DNA from: Caldilineales bacterium
GTDB taxonomy: Bacteria > Chloroflexota > Anaerolineae > J102
Direction of reading: 5' to 3'
Assembly: GCA_024102915.1 (NCBI GenBank)
Contig: JAGFJG010000192.1
Span: 1 to 59,473 of the forward strand
DNA: 59,473 nt
Each line of letters begins with the position of its first letter. The first letter of the stretch is position 1. Positions 21,229 to 30,100 of the stretch are shown piece by piece. Both the position numbers and the translations under genes were made by a program. The notes below the pieces were generated by a model. That model was not told where the DNA came from and searched no databases. It was given only the letters and a program-made list of their open reading frames with translations.

Positions 21229-22398
21229 ATGACATCCACTCAACAAGGCTTTCTGCTCATCGCCGATATTTCCGGCTATACGCGCTATCTCAGCACTTCG
21301 GAGCTGGAGCACGCACAGGGTATTTTAACCACGTTGCTTGAATTACTGATCGAGCATACACGCCCACCCCTGCAAGTCTATCGGCTGGAGGGTGACGCCG
21401 TTGTCAGTTACAGTCTGGCCGGGGTCGAATTGCAGGGACAGACGTTCGTGGAGATGGTGGAGAATACCTATGTGGCGTTTCGTCGCGCCATCGACCTCAT
21501 GGTGTTGAATAACACCTGCCAGTGCAGCGCCTGCGCCAACGTCTCCTCGCTCGATCTCAAGTTTTTCGTCCACCGTGCCACTTTCGCCATCCAGCGCCTG
21601 GGCGATAGGCAAGAGCTGGTCGGCAGCGATGTCAATCTCATCCATCGCCTGCTCAAGAATCATGTGGTCGAGCAGACGGGCATCCGGGCGTACACGCTTT
21701 ACACCGATGTCGCCATCCGTAAGTTGGGTTTGGCAGAAGCGCAGGCGGGGATGACAGAGCATCGGGAGAGCTACGAACATCTGGGTGAAGTAGTCGTTTG
21801 GGTCGAGGACATGCACCCGGTGTGGGAGGCCAGGAAGGAGAGTCTGCGCATCACGATACCGCCCGACAAAGTATCGCTTCACGTTGAGACAGTGATCGAC
21901 TTACCGGTCGAACTGGTCTGGGATTATCTCGCCCAACCCGATTTTCGCAGGGTGCTCATCGGCTCCGACCGGCAAGTGGTGCTCGACCGGAAGAATGGCC
22001 GCATCGCCGAAGGCAGCAAATACCAGTGTTATCACGGCGATGTCATCATCATGCAGACCGTGGTGCAATGGCGGCCATTCGAGCAGATGACCACCGAGGA
22101 TCTGGTGCCGATTCCCGGGTCTTCTATCCGCATTTTGATGGACTATCGACTCGAACCTGAGCCAGTGGGCACGAAACTTGTTCAGGAATGGGGGCCGGTT
22201 AAGGGTAATATCTTTGGTCGGAGCATGACGCGAATGATCCTTCCTACCAAACGTAAGGAGGCGCAAGCGGACATCGAGAAATTCAAAGCTGTGATCGAAG
22301 CGGAAACGGCTCGCCAGAGTGAACGACGATTGGAAACGACCCACATTCCGCCGGACGAGATCACGCGGGCGGTCGCTGCCAGCCTGGATTTGGAGTGA
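21229..22398 (+). CDS. DUF2652 (cyclase-like) protein fused to a SRPBCC domain
   Basis: Protein of 389 residues. The N-terminal half matches DUF2652: it begins Q-Q-G-F-L-L-I-A-D-I-S-G-Y-T-R and carries RLEGDAVVSY, positions that correspond to the metal Asp residues of class III cyclases. A C-x-C-x2-C cluster (CQCSAC) lies at about residues 98-103. The C-terminal part from about 215 (VETVIDLPVELVWDYLAQP) is a SRPBCC lipid- or ligand-binding domain. ATG 21229 is preferred to the preceding GTG. Whether it makes cyclic nucleotides is not known; the Asn/Arg motif of true cyclases is altered (DVNLIHRLLK). Confidence 0.82.
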   Translation: MTSTQQGFLLIADISGYTRYLSTSELEHAQGILTTLLELLIEHTRPPLQVYRLEGDAVVSYSLAGVELQGQTFVEMVENTYVAFRRAIDLMVLNNTCQCSACANVSSLDLKFFVHRATFAIQRLGDRQELVGSDVNLIHRLLKNHVVEQTGIRAYTLYTDVAIRKLGLAEAQAGMTEHRESYEHLGEVVVWVEDMHPVWEARKESLRITIPPDKVSLHVETVIDLPVELVWDYLAQPDFRRVLIGSDRQVVLDRKNGRIAEGSKYQCYHGDVIIMQTVVQWRPFEQMTTEDLVPIPGSSIRILMDYRLEPEPVGTKLVQEWGPVKGNIFGRSMTRMILPTKRKEAQADIEKFKAVIEAETARQSERRLETTHIPPDEITRAVAASLDLE

Positions 22399-22413
22399 GT
22401 CGCAGCTACTATT

Positions 22414-23202
22414 ATGCGTACAACAATCACACTGCCCGACGACGCAATCATTTCCTATCTCGACCTGGGTTCCGGCCCGCCCATGCTGATGCTGCATGGT
22501 TTCACCGGCACGGCTCGACGCCATCTGGGCGCGCTCATCGATCATTTCGCGAAATCCTACCATGTGATTGCGCCTGACCTGCGCGGCTATGGGGCGAGCC
22601 GTCCGCCCAATCGGGATTTCCCGCCCGATTTCTACCCGCGCGATGCCGATGATATGGCAGCCCTGCTTGACGCCCTCGATTTGGGGCCGGCCATCGTGTT
22701 GGGGTTCAGTGATGGAGCCGAGAGCGCCATCTTGTTGGCAGCTTCCCGTCACGACCTGGTGCGGGCGGTGGTGGCGTGGGGCGTGTCGGGGCGCATGCCG
22801 CCGGAGCATCTGGCGGCGGTGGAGAATGGGTTGCCGGTGAGCGCATGGGGGCCGGAGCGGGCGGTCTGGCGCGCCAACATCATCGCCGACCATGGGGAGG
22901 AACAGCTTGAGCCGATGATCGAAGGCTGGGTGAGGGCGACGGAGGCCATCGCCGCTGCCGGGGGTAATATCTGCATGGAGGAGGCGAGCGATGTGCTCTG
23001 CCCGGTGTTACTGATCAACGGCGAGGGCGAGGTGGGCAATCTGCCGGAAGACGTGGAGCGATTGGCCGCACGAATTTCCGATTGCCGCCTGGAATTCGTG
23101 GCCGGGACGGGGCATTGGGTGCACACCGAGCAATCGGAACGATTCGTGGCGCTGATGGAGGATTTTCTGGGGATGCTCGATGAAGGGACGCGCGGACGAT
23201 AG
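22414..23202 (+). CDS. Alpha/beta hydrolase
   Basis: Alpha/beta hydrolase of 262 residues. The oxyanion region is L-H-G-F-T-G-T, the nucleophile elbow is LGFSDGAES (Ser), the acid is probably in L-L-I-N-G-E-G-E, and the catalytic His is in GTGHWVHTEQ. It starts 15 bases after the DUF2652-SRPBCC gene, suggesting one mRNA. No secretion signal. Substrate unknown. Confidence 0.87.
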   Translation: MRTTITLPDDAIISYLDLGSGPPMLMLHGFTGTARRHLGALIDHFAKSYHVIAPDLRGYGASRPPNRDFPPDFYPRDADDMAALLDALDLGPAIVLGFSDGAESAILLAASRHDLVRAVVAWGVSGRMPPEHLAAVENGLPVSAWGPERAVWRANIIADHGEEQLEPMIEGWVRATEAIAAAGGNICMEEASDVLCPVLLINGEGEVGNLPEDVERLAARISDCRLEFVAGTGHWVHTEQSERFVALMEDFLGMLDEGTRGR

Positions 23203-23204
23203 CG

Positions 23205-23234
23205 GGAACCATCCGTGGGCGGACGGTGTATACT
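23205..23234 (+). promoter_or_regulatory. Candidate ECF-type promoter of the sigma-factor gene
   Basis: GGAACC at 23205-23210 followed after 18 bases by TATACT (23229-23234), preceded by a G/T-rich GGTG. GGAAC-type -35 elements are typical of ECF sigma factors, which often drive their own gene. Inference only. Confidence 0.35.
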
Positions 23235-23264
23235 TCTGTAGATTAACCTTTCCGGAGAGGTTGC

Positions 23265-23822
23265 TTGAACGAACCAAATCTGGCGCAACGCGCCCGGCTG
23301 GGCGATGTGGCCGCCTGGGAGGCGCTGGTGCGCGAGCATCAGACCGCCGTCTTTCGTATGGCATACCTGCTGCTCAACGACGCCGATGATGCCGAAGATG
23401 TGGCGCAGGAGACCTTCCTGCGCGCCTTCCGCTATCTCGACCGCTTTGACGCCGACCGACCCTTGCGACCCTGGCTGGTTTCGATCTCGGCCAATCTGGC
23501 CCGCAACCGCCGCCGCTCCATTGGCCGCTATTTCGCCGCCGTGCAGCGCTTCGTGCAATCGCAAGAACGCAGAACCGCCCCACCGCCGCAGGTGAATGAT
23601 GATGCCGACCGGCTGTTGCAGGCCATCCGCCATTTGCGACAGGTCGATCAGGAAGTGATTTATTTGCGCTATTATCTTGAGTTCTCCGAGGCCGAGACCG
23701 CCGACGCCCTGGGCGTGGCGCGCGGCACGGTCAAATCTCGACTGCACCGGGCGCTGGGGCGTCTGCGCCAGGTGATCGAACAGGAAGCCCCCGAATTGCG
23801 GGAGAGTCTCGTCCATGAATGA
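23265..23822 (+). CDS. ECF-family RNA polymerase sigma factor
   Basis: Sigma-70 group 4 (ECF) factor of 185 residues. Region 2 is visible as AYLLLNDADDAEDVAQETFLRAF and region 4 as YLRYYLEFSEAETADALG followed by the helix-turn-helix VARGTVKSRLHRAL. The start is TTG at 23265 with GGAGAGG 5 bases upstream; no ATG gives a complete region 2. The stop overlaps the next gene by 8 bases, so the partner membrane protein is translationally coupled and is the likely anti-sigma factor. Confidence 0.92.
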   Translation: MNEPNLAQRARLGDVAAWEALVREHQTAVFRMAYLLLNDADDAEDVAQETFLRAFRYLDRFDADRPLRPWLVSISANLARNRRRSIGRYFAAVQRFVQSQERRTAPPPQVNDDADRLLQAIRHLRQVDQEVIYLRYYLEFSEAETADALGVARGTVKSRLHRALGRLRQVIEQEAPELRESLVHE

Positions 23823-24573
23823 TATGCAACAGCAATCACTGAATGACTTGTTGCGGCAGTCGGCCAGCGCGTTCGTCTGGCCCGCAACCCCCGATATCGC
23901 CGCGGGAGTCGCCAGCAAACTGGCCGGACGACAGCGACAACGGTATCGCCCCCGCCGAGGTCTGGCGATGGCAGCCGCTTTGGCCCTGGTTGTGCTGCTC
24001 AGCCTGCTCGCCATCCCTCAGGCCCGTGCCGCTATGCTCGAAGTGCTGCGCATCGGCGCGGTGCGCATCCATCTGCTGCCGCCCGAAGGCACGGCCACGC
24101 CAACTGCCGAACAAGCTTTGTCCCGCCAGCAGTTCGTCGCCGCCCTGGATCTGGCCGGTCGCACGACGCTGGACGAAGCCCAGGCAAAATTGGGTTTCCC
24201 ACTTCTTCTGCCCGGCCCCGATTCCCCTCTGCCCCAACCTGATGCCATCTATCTGCAACGCCTGGGAGGCTGGACGACGATCATGGTCTGGCTGGACGAC
24301 GACGGACATCCGACTCACATGCTGATGCAGATCGGCCCCGGAGGTTTTCTGCAGAAAGGCCTGCCGGTGGTGGTGGCCGAAACCGAGGTCAACGGCCGGC
24401 CCGCTTTCTGGACTGAAGGCCCTTACTTCCTGCTTTCGCAAGATAACGCATTCGAGTTTCGGCAGTTGGTCGAAGGTCGGGTGCTGATCTGGGAGGAGGA
24501 TGGAAAAACTTATCGATTGGAATCGGACCTATCGATGGAGGAGGCGGTCGCCATCGCCGAAACGTTGCGGTGA
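23815..24573 (+). CDS. Putative membrane anti-sigma factor (DUF4367-like extracellular part)
   Basis: Single-pass membrane protein of 252 residues overlapping the sigma gene by 8 bases. Cytoplasmic residues 1-48 are followed by one transmembrane segment (MAAALALVVLLSLLAIP, about 51-67). The extracytoplasmic domain resembles the DUF4367/outer-membrane-lipoprotein-sorting type. Gene order and coupling argue for an anti-sigma role. However, the cytoplasmic part lacks the HxxxCxxC zinc motif of ZAS-type anti-sigma factors. Confidence 0.75.
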   Translation: MNDMQQQSLNDLLRQSASAFVWPATPDIAAGVASKLAGRQRQRYRPRRGLAMAAALALVVLLSLLAIPQARAAMLEVLRIGAVRIHLLPPEGTATPTAEQALSRQQFVAALDLAGRTTLDEAQAKLGFPLLLPGPDSPLPQPDAIYLQRLGGWTTIMVWLDDDGHPTHMLMQIGPGGFLQKGLPVVVAETEVNGRPAFWTEGPYFLLSQDNAFEFRQLVEGRVLIWEEDGKTYRLESDLSMEEAVAIAETLR

Positions 24574-24724
24574 AATGTCGGCTCCTCTGAAAAGGCTTAA
24601 ATGCAAAGTTTGCAAAGAATCAGTAGAGGCGGTTTCGAGCCAGACCGACCGGCGAACTCGGAACCAAATCGAGCGTTTTGGTGTATCACTTGTAACGAAC
24701 ATCGTTCATCCACGGAGGTTTTCC

Positions 24725-25591
24725 ATGCACACACGCTTCAGCTTTCTGCTACGAACGATTCCCATCACTGCTTTGCTGCTTATTCTTCTCGCCGTCCCGG
24801 CCAGCGCCGGAGGCTGGGCGACCATCACGCTCGACACGGTTCCAGGTTCAGCGCAGGTCGGAGAGCCGCTGCAAATCGGATTCACGACTCGCGGCCATGG
24901 CGTCACACGGGTGGACTGGGATGGTTTTGCCCTGGTGGCAACCAACCCCGAAACCGGTGAAAGCATCCGTGCGACTTCACGACGGGAAGGGGCGACCGGC
25001 CATTACGTGGCCGAGTTGGAGTTCCCCAGCGCAGGAACCTGGGAATGGGGCGGGGCGCATGGCGACCAGCGGGTAGTCAATTTCCAACCGCTCTCGGTCG
25101 TCCCGGCTGCATCGGCATCGGCACAGACTGGGATCACGATCCCGGCCGGAAGTAGCCTGCCGCTTCTCATTCTCACACTTGCAATGGCTGGACTGGGCGG
25201 TCTGCTTGTTCTGTGGCTGCGAAACGGGCAGCGCTATGGCCTCGTCGCCGTCATTGCTGCCGGCCTTATTGTGGTGATCGGGATTGGCGCGGCGCTCAGT
25301 ACTTCACAGGATGCGGCGTCGGCGCAGGTCGAATCGACAAACGTCGAGCAGGGGCATTACGGCGAAGCGTTGTTTATGGCGAAGGGCTGCGCCACCTGTC
25401 ATATTCGCAGCGGAATCGATCAGCCCTTTGTCACACAGGTTGGCCCGAATCTTTCCGAGTACAAATCATCGCCCGAATTTCTGCGGCTGTGGCTGGCCGA
25501 TCCCGCAAGCATTCGGCCAAATACAAAAATGCCCAATCTGGAATTGAGCCAGGATGAAATCGAGGCATTGATCGCATTTCTAGTCGGGTAG
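24725..25591 (+). CDS. Membrane-tethered monohaem cytochrome c fused to a FixH-like domain
   Basis: Exported protein of 288 residues with signal peptide (about 1-28), a beta-sandwich region resembling FixH/YtkA or copper-trafficking modules (about 30-125), two transmembrane segments (about 143-160 and 171-190), then a cytochrome c domain. Haem attachment is Cys222-Ala-Thr-Cys225-His226 and the axial ligand is probably Met269 in NTKMPNL. The ATG at 24725 follows GGAGG and gives the signal peptide; the longer open frame from 24500 overlaps the preceding gene. A role in electron transfer near a terminal oxidase is plausible but no oxidase gene is nearby. Confidence 0.85.
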   Translation: MHTRFSFLLRTIPITALLLILLAVPASAGGWATITLDTVPGSAQVGEPLQIGFTTRGHGVTRVDWDGFALVATNPETGESIRATSRREGATGHYVAELEFPSAGTWEWGGAHGDQRVVNFQPLSVVPAASASAQTGITIPAGSSLPLLILTLAMAGLGGLLVLWLRNGQRYGLVAVIAAGLIVVIGIGAALSTSQDAASAQVESTNVEQGHYGEALFMAKGCATCHIRSGIDQPFVTQVGPNLSEYKSSPEFLRLWLADPASIRPNTKMPNLELSQDEIEALIAFLVG

Positions 25592-25863
25592 GGTAGCGGT
25601 CGCTTCAATCCCCTGCCCGCCAGATCAGCGGAAGCGATACTTCTTCGTCCCCATAAACAGCGACGTGGTGTGTAGAAGCTACGTTGTGATTGCACGCGGA
25701 ACCGTTGTGAGAATCTTGATGAATTAACGATAATAGCAGCGCCGGAAGATTGTGAACTTTGACCAGCAAGTCCGATCCAGACCATCGAGCGTCACCGTTC
25801 AAAGTGCAATCTCCTGACCTCCACTTCACCGTCGCAAAGATTCAAACATCGAGGTTTCTGCGC

Positions 25864-27087
25864 ATGACACAGACAGACTACAAAGTTTACCGCTATCGTT
25901 GGGTTGTTCTGTTTGCGTTCATGCTGGTGATCGCCGTCAATCAGCTTTCCTGGATTACCTTCGCGCCGATTACGGGGATCGCCGCAACATTTTATGGGGT
26001 TTCCGATCTCAGCATCGGCCTCCTGTCGATGAGCTTCATGGTGGTCTACATCATCTTCGCTATCCCGGCCTCCTGGGTCATCGACACCTATGGGATTCGA
26101 GTGGGTGTGGGATTGGGCGCGGCATTGACCGGCGTGTTTGGCTTGATGCGGGGACTGCTTGCCTTCGACTACACATTCGTTCTGATCGCCCAGATCGGCA
26201 TCGCCATCGGTCAGCCCTTCATTCTCAATGCCATCACCACCGTCGCCGCCCGCTGGTTTCCGGTGCGGGAAAGAGCCACCGCCTCCGGACTGGGCTCGCT
26301 GGCAATCTATTTGGGCATCGTCGTGGCGCTGGCCCTGACGCCCTACCTGACGCTACTGACCCACATCGAAACCATGCTTCTTGTTTACGGAATCGCCGCC
26401 GTCGTTGCCGCCATCATATTCTTTGTGGTTGTGAAAGAGCGCCCGCCTACGTCTCCCTGTTCGCCCGATCAAGAGGAACGTTCGCTGGTTTTCGATGGCC
26501 TCAAGGCGTCGTTGCACATACGCAATTTCATCCTCCTCATGCTGATCTTCTTCGTCGGTCTGGGCGTGTTCAATGCCGTGACCACCTGGATCGAAGACAT
26601 TGTCAGGCCGAGAGGCTTCTCGGTTGTCCAGGCGGGAAACATCGGCGGCCTCATGATCATTGGCGGCATCATCGGCGCGCTGGTCGTTCCCATACTTTCG
26701 GATCACGTGCGCAGGCGTACGCCCTTCCTGCTGCTTGCACTGGCGGGCGCGACCCTGGGCCTGATTGGCATCACATTTGCATCGGGCTATTCGGCGCTTC
26801 TTATCGCTTCGTTTGTCTTCGGCTTCTTCTTACTCAGCGCGGGGCCGATTGGGTTCCAGTATGGCGCTGAAGTCACCTATCCAGCCCCGGAAGGCACATC
26901 GAACGGGCTGCTCCTGTTGATGGGTCAGGTTTCCGGCATCGCCTTCATCCTGGGAATGGATATCTTCAAATCTCCAGAAACGGGTTCGATGACGATGCCA
27001 TTAACCGTGCTAATCGGCCTGATGTTGCTCAGCTTTCTACTTTGCACAAAGTTGCGGGACGCTGCGAGCCTGGAAGCCGCCTCGTAA
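25864..27087 (+). CDS. MFS transporter (FLVCR-like)
   Basis: Twelve-helix major facilitator carrier of 407 residues. The N-terminal part (YRYRWVVLFAFML...QLSWITFAPITG) and the motif-A-like region WVIDTYGIRVGVG resemble the FLVCR-type branch, which moves haem or small organic cations, but this subfamily call is uncertain. The ATG at 25864 begins immediately before the first helix; an upstream TTG at 25759 would add a non-conserved tail. It converges with the giant surface-protein gene, with only 25 bases between them. Confidence 0.82.
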   Translation: MTQTDYKVYRYRWVVLFAFMLVIAVNQLSWITFAPITGIAATFYGVSDLSIGLLSMSFMVVYIIFAIPASWVIDTYGIRVGVGLGAALTGVFGLMRGLLAFDYTFVLIAQIGIAIGQPFILNAITTVAARWFPVRERATASGLGSLAIYLGIVVALALTPYLTLLTHIETMLLVYGIAAVVAAIIFFVVVKERPPTSPCSPDQEERSLVFDGLKASLHIRNFILLMLIFFVGLGVFNAVTTWIEDIVRPRGFSVVQAGNIGGLMIIGGIIGALVVPILSDHVRRRTPFLLLALAGATLGLIGITFASGYSALLIASFVFGFFLLSAGPIGFQYGAEVTYPAPEGTSNGLLLLMGQVSGIAFILGMDIFKSPETGSMTMPLTVLIGLMLLSFLLCTKLRDAASLEAAS

Positions 27088-27112
27088 ATACATCGAGGGA
27101 CTGCCCGCTGAT

Positions 27113-30100
27113 CTAGCTCGCCGTTAGCCTCATGGTCAACGGCAGGAATAGTTTGATGCCCGGCGGCAGACCTGGCGTCGCTGTTGGCGTGGCTGTGGCT
27201 CCGGGAATGGGGGTCGCTGTAGCTGTTGGCGTTGGTGTGGCGGTTACTCCGGGGACTGGAGTGGGTGTCGAAGTTGGTGTGGGGCCGGGGTCGAAGCCAG
27301 GCGGCGGGTCGAAGTCGACCAACACCGATTTCGAATCCGTGGTCGCATGCCCGGCTTTATCGATGATTTTTACCGAGACGGGGATCGTCTTGTGGAAAGG
27401 ATTGGGGCCGACGTATTGCGCCGTTGACCAGGTTCCGTCGCCATGCACGGTGGCATCGACCCAGGGCCCGCCGTTGATGCTGACCTGCACGGTGGCGATG
27501 TTGTCGTCGCCCATCGAATCGGTGGCGACGCCGCTGAAGCGCATGACGCCGCTGGTGATGCCGAAGGCGTCCGCTTCGGTTAGGCGTTCGGTGATCAGCC
27601 CGCCGGTCGGGGGCTGGGCGTCCAGTACGACATCCACACCAGCCCCGGTGATCACGGTTCCATCCCAGGCGGTGGTGCGTACACCGATGTCATAGGCGTT
27701 TTCGGCGGGGGCGGGGAAGGTGATGGTACGCACAGTCAGAGCGACATTCTCTTCCTGGGTGAAGGTCACATCCTCAAACACGTCGCCGGTGGTCATGTTC
27801 ATCACTTCCATCTTCTGCAACGCCCCGGCTGAAGCCGCCGCCATCTTGATGGTGATGGTGTCGGTAATGGCCACGGTGCTGCCGTTGAGCGGCCAGACAA
27901 TGGTGGGATTGGAAGTTTGATTCGCCGCCTGAGCGCTGAGTAGCACCGCCGAGGTGTCCACCGTCAGGTTGACCGTCGTGCAGTGGCCGTAAGTGTCACA
28001 CGCCGTCGCTGTCTCGGTCGGATTCGCTGCGGTCGCCCAGTTATGGCAGGCAGCGGTGGCGCTATCGCGCACGGTGAGGTCGGGGAAGAGGTCCAGCCAG
28101 GGTTCGTCCAGATAACCGCGCTGGCTCTGGCCTTGCTCGGTGCAGAGCGCCCGGAACTGCTCGATGTCGAGATGTAAGTCCTCGGCTCGTAGCTGATAGC
28201 CGATGTCGACGACCGGATTCTGGGTGTTCTCGTCATAGTAGAACTGGCCGGTGGTTCCGCCGGTGAAAGTGAGACGGGGCGACAGGGTGTCGATCACACC
28301 GCGCCAGAGGTCGTTGATGCGGTGGCGGTTGCCGTGGCTATCGCTGACAATCAGGTCGAGCTGGTGGAAGCCTTCAAGACCGGCATTTTCGCCTTCCGGC
28401 ACGACGACCTGCCAGTTGGCGCTGTTGGGGCTGGTCGGGGTCAGGCTCACGGGCAGGCGAGAGCGGCTGGCTGGGTCAGCGAAGGATTGGATTTCAGGGA
28501 CGGTCAAAGCCCGGTTGATCAGCATGACGTCGTCGATCAGGCCGTTGAAACCGATGCCGATTTCGAGCACGCCGTCATTGGAGACATCCTGATCGAAACC
28601 GGTGTAGGCAGCTTCCTGTCCATTGAGATACAGCCGTGCTTCGCCGCCGAAACTGTCGTGATCGACCAGCGCCGCCACGTGATACCAGGTGTTGGAGGTC
28701 ACCCCGCCGCTTGTTCTGGCCGAGATGTAATTGCCGTCCTTGCCTTCGAGGTCGAAGTTGAGCCGCCCGGCATCATCGACCCAAAGCAGGTACTTGCCAT
28801 CAGTGCCGACTTTGCTGAAGATGGACCCGCCTTTGATGCCGGTCTTGAACCAGGCGGCAATGCTGAAATTGCCGGAGCCAAAAGCATCCAGTTTGGGCGA
28901 TCCGATCACTTCCAGCCATTCGTCTCCGGTGAATTGCACGGCGCCATCGATGGGGCCGGGCTGGCCGGGGAAGGGGCAGTAGCCGGAGATGCAGCCGGCG
29001 TCATGGTTATTGACCGTGGCGTCATCGAAGTACTCGGAGCCTGCCGGTTCGTCGAGAGACAGATGGAGCACTGTGTCGGAGATGGTCAGGATCTGGTCGA
29101 TGGGCGTGAGCACGGCTTCGGCGCTGGCGATGCCGGTGACGCTGGTGATCGCCCCGGCCAGGGGTCGGGATTCGGTGATCGGGTCGAGATCGGCGTCTTC
29201 GGGGCGGATGTCGGCGTCGATGTCGGGGATGAGCAGATGGATGACGCCGATCTCTTCCTCACTGACATTGCCCACTGCGTCGGCGGCGCGGACGGTGACG
29301 GTGTAGCTACCGGTGGGGTCGCCGATGGCGGGCGGCAGTTCATAGTAGAGCGACCAGGCGCTTTGCTGCACCCCGGCGGCATCCTGCGCTCCGGCCTGTC
29401 GCACTGCTTCCTGCCAGCCGAACAGCACGCCGTCGCTGCCTTGTAACAGCACTTCGACCATGCTCTCGCCGCTGCCGGGCACAGCGGCGTCAATGTTCGG
29501 GTCGCGCACGTCAGCGATGACAGGCGCTCGCCAGGCCCCGTTGCCGGCGCGCGTGCTGAGCACAGACTCGCCGGGCAGGCTGGCGGTGATCACGGGTGGC
29601 GTGCCGTCGCCATAAATAGTGACGCTGTCCCCGACTGCTTCGGCGTTGCCCAAGTAGTCGGTGGCATAACTGCGCACGGTGATCATGCCCTCGCGGAAGT
29701 CAATCGGCGCGGCCCAGGTCTCTGTGCCATTGGCGATACGGACGAAACCATCTTGCTCGATCTCGACCCTATTCACGCCCACACCGCTGCCGTCGGAAGC
29801 CGAGCCGCCGATGATCAGGGTTTCGGGTTCGCCATTCGGCGGGGCCTTGAGATATTGGCCGTCGTCCAGGGCGATGGTCGAGGTGGGCCGATCGCTGTCC
29901 ACGGTGAGATAAACGCCGCCGACGCTGGTGAACGGCCCTGTGCCGCGCGCCAATTCTCGTTCCAGGCCGAGTCTGGCGACGGGGAAGCCGTTGGGGCCAG
30001 CGCCGCCGAGTATGCAGGCGGTGGGGTTGGGCGTGTAACCCAGGTCGGAGGGCAGTTCACCCTGGTAGAGATCGAGCACGGCATCCGCCTGCATGGCCGC

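Noticed and set aside
22749..24014. 421-codon minus-strand open frame
   Set aside because: Shadow of the alpha/beta hydrolase, sigma factor and its partner.
24602..24614. TGCAAA-G-TTTGCA palindrome upstream of the cytochrome gene
   Set aside because: Too short to separate from chance and no known regulator nearby.
28322..29446. 374-codon plus-strand open frame
   Set aside because: Antisense of the LamG/Ig-like part of the giant surface protein.
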